Shown here: positions 5,460 through 7,977 of the stretch, piece after piece
Position numbering within the stretch: position 1 is the first letter of the stretch
How the letters are laid out: every line of letters begins with the position of its first letter
NCBI GenBank assembly: GCA_964603615.1
Contig: CAZRVU010000064.1
Coordinates: forward strand, 1-7,977
DNA length: 7,977 nucleotides
DNA from: JAAZMI01 sp964603615
GTDB lineage: Bacteria; Bacillota; Dethiobacteria; DTU022; UBA8154
Direction of reading: 5' to 3'
Made by a program: the position numbers and the translations under genes
Notes under the pieces: generated by a model
Database searches by the model: none
Seen by the model: only the letters and a program-made list of their open reading frames with translations
What the model was told of the DNA's origin: nothing

Positions 5460-5924
5460 TTCAAGGAAGAAAAAGGTTTTACGCTGGTGGAGCTGATCAC
5501 GGTAGTGGCCATTATCGCTATTTTGGGCGCTGTCGTGACCCCCAATATTATGAAGGCCATCGATGGCAGCCGCGTGGTTGCCGCGGTATCCGATGTCAAA
5601 ATAATAAAAAGTGCGGCGCTGGCTTTTTATGCCGATAGCGGTCAGTGGCCGCAAAGTTCGGGTGGCGATTCTAGCAGCGATCCGGGTTTTCTTAAGGCGC
5701 CGGCGACGGGTGTCGTTGGCTGGAACGGCCCCTACCTGGAAAGTTGGCCTGCAAGGAACCCCTGGGGCGGCAGCTACACTCTTTCCTTTACAGGGGCCGG
5801 GGAAAAGTTGTCCCTACAGCTAGACAAAGTTCCGGGGAGCGCCCTTGCTAAATTGGAGGAAAAATTGGGCAGTAGTTTCGAAAATAATGGCAATGGGCAA
5901 ATATCTATTTCCCTGGTTAATTAG
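5457..5924 (+). CDS. GspG-like type IV pilin / major pseudopilin
   Basis: 155-aa prepilin with a 7-residue leader MFKEEKG and a class III cleavage site before F8: G|FTLVELITVVAII, with the conserved Glu at mature position 5 (E12). The hydrophobic helix runs to about residue 28. The globular part carries GspG signatures GWNGPYL (88-94) and NPWGGSY (101-107; GspG usually has DPWG). There are no cysteines. As the only G-type pilin here, right after the assembly genes, it is the likely main fibre subunit. Start at ATG 5457 is fixed by the leader length. The frame is open upstream into the pilC gene, but those codons overlap pilC and give no sensible leader. Translation may be modulated by the ATG-TAA just upstream. 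The stop is 10 bases before the next gene. Confidence 0.9.
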   Translation: MFKEEKGFTLVELITVVAIIAILGAVVTPNIMKAIDGSRVVAAVSDVKIIKSAALAFYADSGQWPQSSGGDSSSDPGFLKAPATGVVGWNGPYLESWPARNPWGGSYTLSFTGAGEKLSLQLDKVPGSALAKLEEKLGSSFENNGNGQISISLVN

Positions 5925-5934
5925 GGCGGGAGGG

Positions 5935-6360
5935 GTGAACGGCCTGCCTGGAGGAAAGGAAGCGGGTTTTAGCCTGCTAGAAGTGCTGGCAGCAGTCGCC
6001 CTGGTAGGTATTTTGATTATACCGGTTTTATCTATGTTTATGGGATCTACGCTGACTGTTTTGCTGGCCGGGCAGGAAACAAAGGCGGTGGCCCTGGCCC
6101 AGGCAGAGATGGAGATGCTCAAGGGCAGGGGCTACGCAGAGCTTAAAAATGAGCTGCAAGGGCAAGAAAAAGTGCATTGGCGGGAGGAAGCAGGGTATTT
6201 CAAGAAAGAGATAGGGTTAAAGCGACTGCTTCTGGCACAATTATTTCCCGGTGCGGAAGGGGAGGTAATTGTTTTAGAGGTGTCGGTTTTTTGGGGTGAG
6301 AAAGATAAGCGGCGTTCCGTATCCCTCGTTTCCTATCTGGGGGAAACATTGGGGAGTTGA
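5935..6360 (+). CDS. Minor prepilin, PilV/GspI-like
   Basis: 141-aa prepilin with the class III site G11|FSLLEVLAAVALVGILIIP and Glu at mature position 5 (E16). The region after the helix, QAEMEMLKGRGYAELKNE, resembles PilV/PulI-type minor pilins that join the priming or tip complex. Start chosen at GTG 5935, giving an 11-residue leader; AGGG at 5923-5926 lies 8 bases upstream and the pilin stop is 10 bases before it, suggesting coupling. ATG 5887 or 5893, overlapping the pilin gene, would give leaders of 25-27 residues but have no visible ribosome binding site. No Cys. The exact subtype is less certain than the prepilin call. Confidence 0.8.
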   Translation: MNGLPGGKEAGFSLLEVLAAVALVGILIIPVLSMFMGSTLTVLLAGQETKAVALAQAEMEMLKGRGYAELKNELQGQEKVHWREEAGYFKKEIGLKRLLLAQLFPGAEGEVIVLEVSVFWGEKDKRRSVSLVSYLGETLGS

Positions 6361-6380
6361 CCGGGAGGTTTTGAGATTAA

Positions 6381-7151
6381 ATGTGGAGGCAGGTAAAAAA
6401 AATTTGGCACGTCGCTGGTGTGCTGCTGTGTAGAGGCAGGCACAAGCGCATGTCTATGCGTGGCTTTGCCTTGTTCCTGCGTCAAAAATATTATTGCATG
6501 GGCAGGCGCACGCGCCTGCCCATGCGCGGGTTTTTGTGTACGGGCAGGCGTGTGTTTAGACAGGGCCCGGACTGGGTATGGGGCTGGCAAAAAGGCTCGA
6601 CATTAATGGAAGTGGTTCTGGCGGTGGCCATATTTAGCTTGATCTTGACGGCGGCGCTGGCTTTTTATGCCGGCGGTTTGCAAAGCTGGTCGCGGGGTGT
6701 TAGCGCTTTGGATCGCCAACAAAATGCCCGTATTGCCATGGATATAATAGTCAGGGAACTGCGTTATGCTCTTAGCCTGGAAGGCTTGCAGGATGGAGAT
6801 CCCCTTCCTTTTTACAGCTCCGAAATTGAAGATCAGCAAGGGGGGAGTCGCCTGTGTTATACTAACGTCGATGGCCATAACTCTGAACTTTGCTTCAATG
6901 AAACCAAAAAGAACATCACCCTTAAAGTTAAGCGCGGTTCGCCCAATGAACTGGCTTATAATGTGGCCGGGCTTGATTTTTTCCGTTATCTTCCTCCGGG
7001 GGGGCAAGCGGGAAATCTACGGGAAGCCTACCCCCTGCTGCTGGTGCGTATAAAACTGCAGGGGAAGGGCTCGGGCCAACAAAAGAGGGAAGCCCCCTAT
7101 ATTCTACAGAGCGTTGTGCGGTTACAGAATCTACCCTTGTCTGATGAATGA
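6381..7151 (+). CDS. Minor prepilin, PilW/GspJ-like, with a long N-terminal extension
   Basis: From ATG 6381 the protein has 256 residues. The prepilin signature comes late: G72|STLMEVVLAVAIFSLILTA, with Glu at mature position 5 (E77) and Ser instead of Phe/Met at +1. The mature part (184 aa) has the PilW/PulJ-type segment ALDRQQNARIAMDIIVRELR and a Cys pair (LCY and LCF, 12 residues apart) that could form a disulfide. The 72-residue leader is far longer than usual, rich in Arg/Lys, and contains three short repeats starting C-x-G-R. ATG 6381 has GGGAGG 12 bases upstream, which is distant. GTG 6549 would give a normal 15-residue leader but with a poor ribosome binding site. The last bases overlap the next gene (ATGA). 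Confidence 0.75.
   Translation: MWRQVKKIWHVAGVLLCRGRHKRMSMRGFALFLRQKYYCMGRRTRLPMRGFLCTGRRVFRQGPDWVWGWQKGSTLMEVVLAVAIFSLILTAALAFYAGGLQSWSRGVSALDRQQNARIAMDIIVRELRYALSLEGLQDGDPLPFYSSEIEDQQGGSRLCYTNVDGHNSELCFNETKKNITLKVKRGSPNELAYNVAGLDFFRYLPPGGQAGNLREAYPLLLVRIKLQGKGSGQQKREAPYILQSVVRLQNLPLSDE
6435..6567 (+). repeat. In-frame degenerate repeats with a near-perfect palindrome in the pilW-like leader
   Basis: Two 33-base units (6435-6467 and 6501-6533) agree at 26 of 33 positions; a third partial copy starts at 6543 (GGCAGGCG). The second unit forms a hairpin of 13 perfect pairs: GCATGGGCAGGCG (6496-6508) and CGCCTGCCCATGC (6513-6525) around a CACG loop. The first unit has a smaller hairpin CGCAT/ATGCG. 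In protein the copies read CRGRHKRMSMRGF, CMGRRTRLPMRGF and CTGRRVFRQ. The composition differs from the neighbouring coding DNA and suggests an inserted palindromic element. Confidence 0.6.
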
Positions 7152-7873
7152 ACTGGTTGATTTTAAACAGCCAGGTGAAAGGTAAAAAAAAGGGGGCGGC
7201 GGTTTGCAGGCAGGCCAAGAATTTTTTAAAAAAACAAAAATTTGCCTTCAAACTTTGTGCTAAATGTAAAGGCGGGGGAGTTTCTTTCGAAGGAGATAAA
7301 GGGTCCTTGTCAAATTTTGCACGTAATGAAAAAGCGGTGCGGAAAACATTTACGCTGTGGAAGGCGCTTTTAAGGGAAGAAAAGGGATCCATTTTGTTTT
7401 TAGTTATTTTGTTTGCTGCCGCACTGTTGCTGTTGGGGGCAGCTTTTCTGCGCAGTTCCCTGCAGGAAAAACTTATTGCCAGGAATTATACACAAAAAAT
7501 CAAGGCCCATTATATTGCTGAGGCGGGAATGGAAGCAGCTTTGACCCTTCTTCAAAACCAGCCGGATTATTTTTTGTGCCATGACGATGGTGTCCCGGTT
7601 TATATGTATAGAGATTGTGGGACGGGGGAGGAATATTTTAGACTGGAGTGGCTGGAGGCGGACCAGCCGGCGGACGATGGAGAATACTACACGCTTAAGG
7701 CACATGGTTATGCCCGTTCTGCCTTTGAAAACAGGGATGCCCGGGCGGAAATAAAGGCCTTGGTGAGGATAAGCCAGGTAGAAGAAAATGGTGAAGAGGA
7801 TAATAATGGCGCCGGGGATGAAAACGGCACGGGAAAAACGAGCATAACCCTGCTGCACCTCAGTGGCCACTAA
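7148..7873 (+). CDS. Minor prepilin, PilX/GspK-like
   Basis: From ATG 7148 the protein has 241 residues. The N-terminal helix is G80|SILFLVILFAAALLLLGAAFL, followed by RSSLQEKLIARNYTQKIKAHYIAEAGMEAAL, the typical PilX_N pattern. Mature position 5 is Leu rather than Glu, as is seen in GspK/PilX-type subunits. Two Cys (FLCHDD and YRDCGTG) may form a disulfide. The end is an acidic, Gly/Asn-rich linker and a short hydrophobic tail TSITLLHLSGH. ATG 7148 overlaps the preceding TGA (ATGA), implying coupling, but gives an 80-residue Lys-rich leader with three Cys. TTG 7307, 10 bases after AAGGAGA (7290-7296), would give a 27-residue leader and is a serious alternative. The membrane helix and PilX pattern do not depend on the start. 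Confidence 0.75.
   Translation: MNWLILNSQVKGKKKGAAVCRQAKNFLKKQKFAFKLCAKCKGGGVSFEGDKGSLSNFARNEKAVRKTFTLWKALLREEKGSILFLVILFAAALLLLGAAFLRSSLQEKLIARNYTQKIKAHYIAEAGMEAALTLLQNQPDYFLCHDDGVPVYMYRDCGTGEEYFRLEWLEADQPADDGEYYTLKAHGYARSAFENRDARAEIKALVRISQVEENGEEDNNGAGDENGTGKTSITLLHLSGH
7290..7309 (+). promoter_or_regulatory. Internal ribosome binding site and TTG start within the pilX-like gene
   Basis: AAGGAGA (7290-7296) precedes an in-frame TTG at 7307-7309 by 10 bases. Use of this start would shorten the prepilin leader from 80 to 27 residues. It resembles the strong site and TTG used by the prepilin peptidase gene, so it may be the real or a second start. Confidence 0.4.
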
Positions 7874-7915
7874 ACTGGATTGTATGAAATCTATTTCTTA
7901 AGCAAATTTTCACAG

Positions 7916-7952
7916 TTTATGACAAATAAGTTTTGCCTAATATCGTCATAAA
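7916..7952. repeat. Inverted repeat downstream of the pilX-like gene
   Basis: TTTATGAC (7916-7923) and GTCATAAA (7945-7952) are perfect 8-base inverted copies separated by 21 AT-rich bases. No T run follows, so it is not a clear terminator. It could be an operator or a weak mRNA 3' hairpin. The rest of 7874-7977 holds no gene. Confidence 0.3.
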
Positions 7953-7977
7953 AATTTATTAATGATTCCATTGCAAA

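Noticed and set aside
5081..5599. Long minus-strand ORF opposite the pilC end and pilin start
   Set aside because: It lies antisense to two well-supported genes, has no ribosome binding site and no recognisable domain, and is Thr/His/Arg-rich, as shadows often are.
7919..7943. Promoter formed by ATGACA (7919-7924) and TAATAT (7938-7943)
   Set aside because: The spacer is only 13 bases, too short for sigma-A.

Overview
The window looks like chromosomal DNA from a Gram-positive anaerobe of the Clostridia/Peptococcaceae type. This is inferred from strong AAGGAGG-type ribosome binding sites, frequent TTG starts, sigma-A-like promoters and the gene order. No rRNA, tRNA, CRISPR array, insertion sequence or integrase was seen.

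Left part (1-900): the first ~70 bases may hold the C-terminus of a gene cut by the window edge. A repeat-rich non-coding stretch follows (72-236), then a small minus-strand gene of unknown function (83 aa, 237-488). A ~410-base intergenic region (489-900) carries a perfect palindrome (633-643) from which promoter-like elements point in both directions, plus a long leader for the next gene.

Middle (901-2411): a plus-strand polytopic membrane protein of the O-antigen ligase/Wzy_C family ends in a large branched RNA fold followed by a run of T (2117-2248), probably its terminator. A good sigma-A-like promoter (2257-2286) and a ~120-base leader then open the next transcription unit.

Right part (2412-7873): a compact, co-directional type IV pilus / type II secretion-like assembly operon. 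In order it encodes a short prepilin peptidase, the PilB/GspE assembly ATPase, the PilC/GspF inner-membrane platform, a GspG-like pilin, and three minor prepilins of PilV/GspI, PilW/GspJ and PilX/GspK type. The peptidase would cleave the four prepilins, the ATPase and platform would polymerise them, and the minor pilins would prime or cap the fibre. No PilT retraction ATPase and no PilM/N/O genes lie in the window; the operon may continue past 7977. The neighbouring ligase suggests, but does not prove, glycosylation of a pilin.

The least ordinary features are: an in-frame, palindrome-containing repeat cluster in the N-terminal extension of the PilW-like prepilin; unusually long potential leaders on the last two prepilins; an ATG-TAA start-stop at ideal distance from the pilin's ribosome binding site; the branched RNA with a competing pairing at the end of the ligase gene; and the symmetric divergent promoter palindrome. 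No unmistakably new multi-gene system was found.
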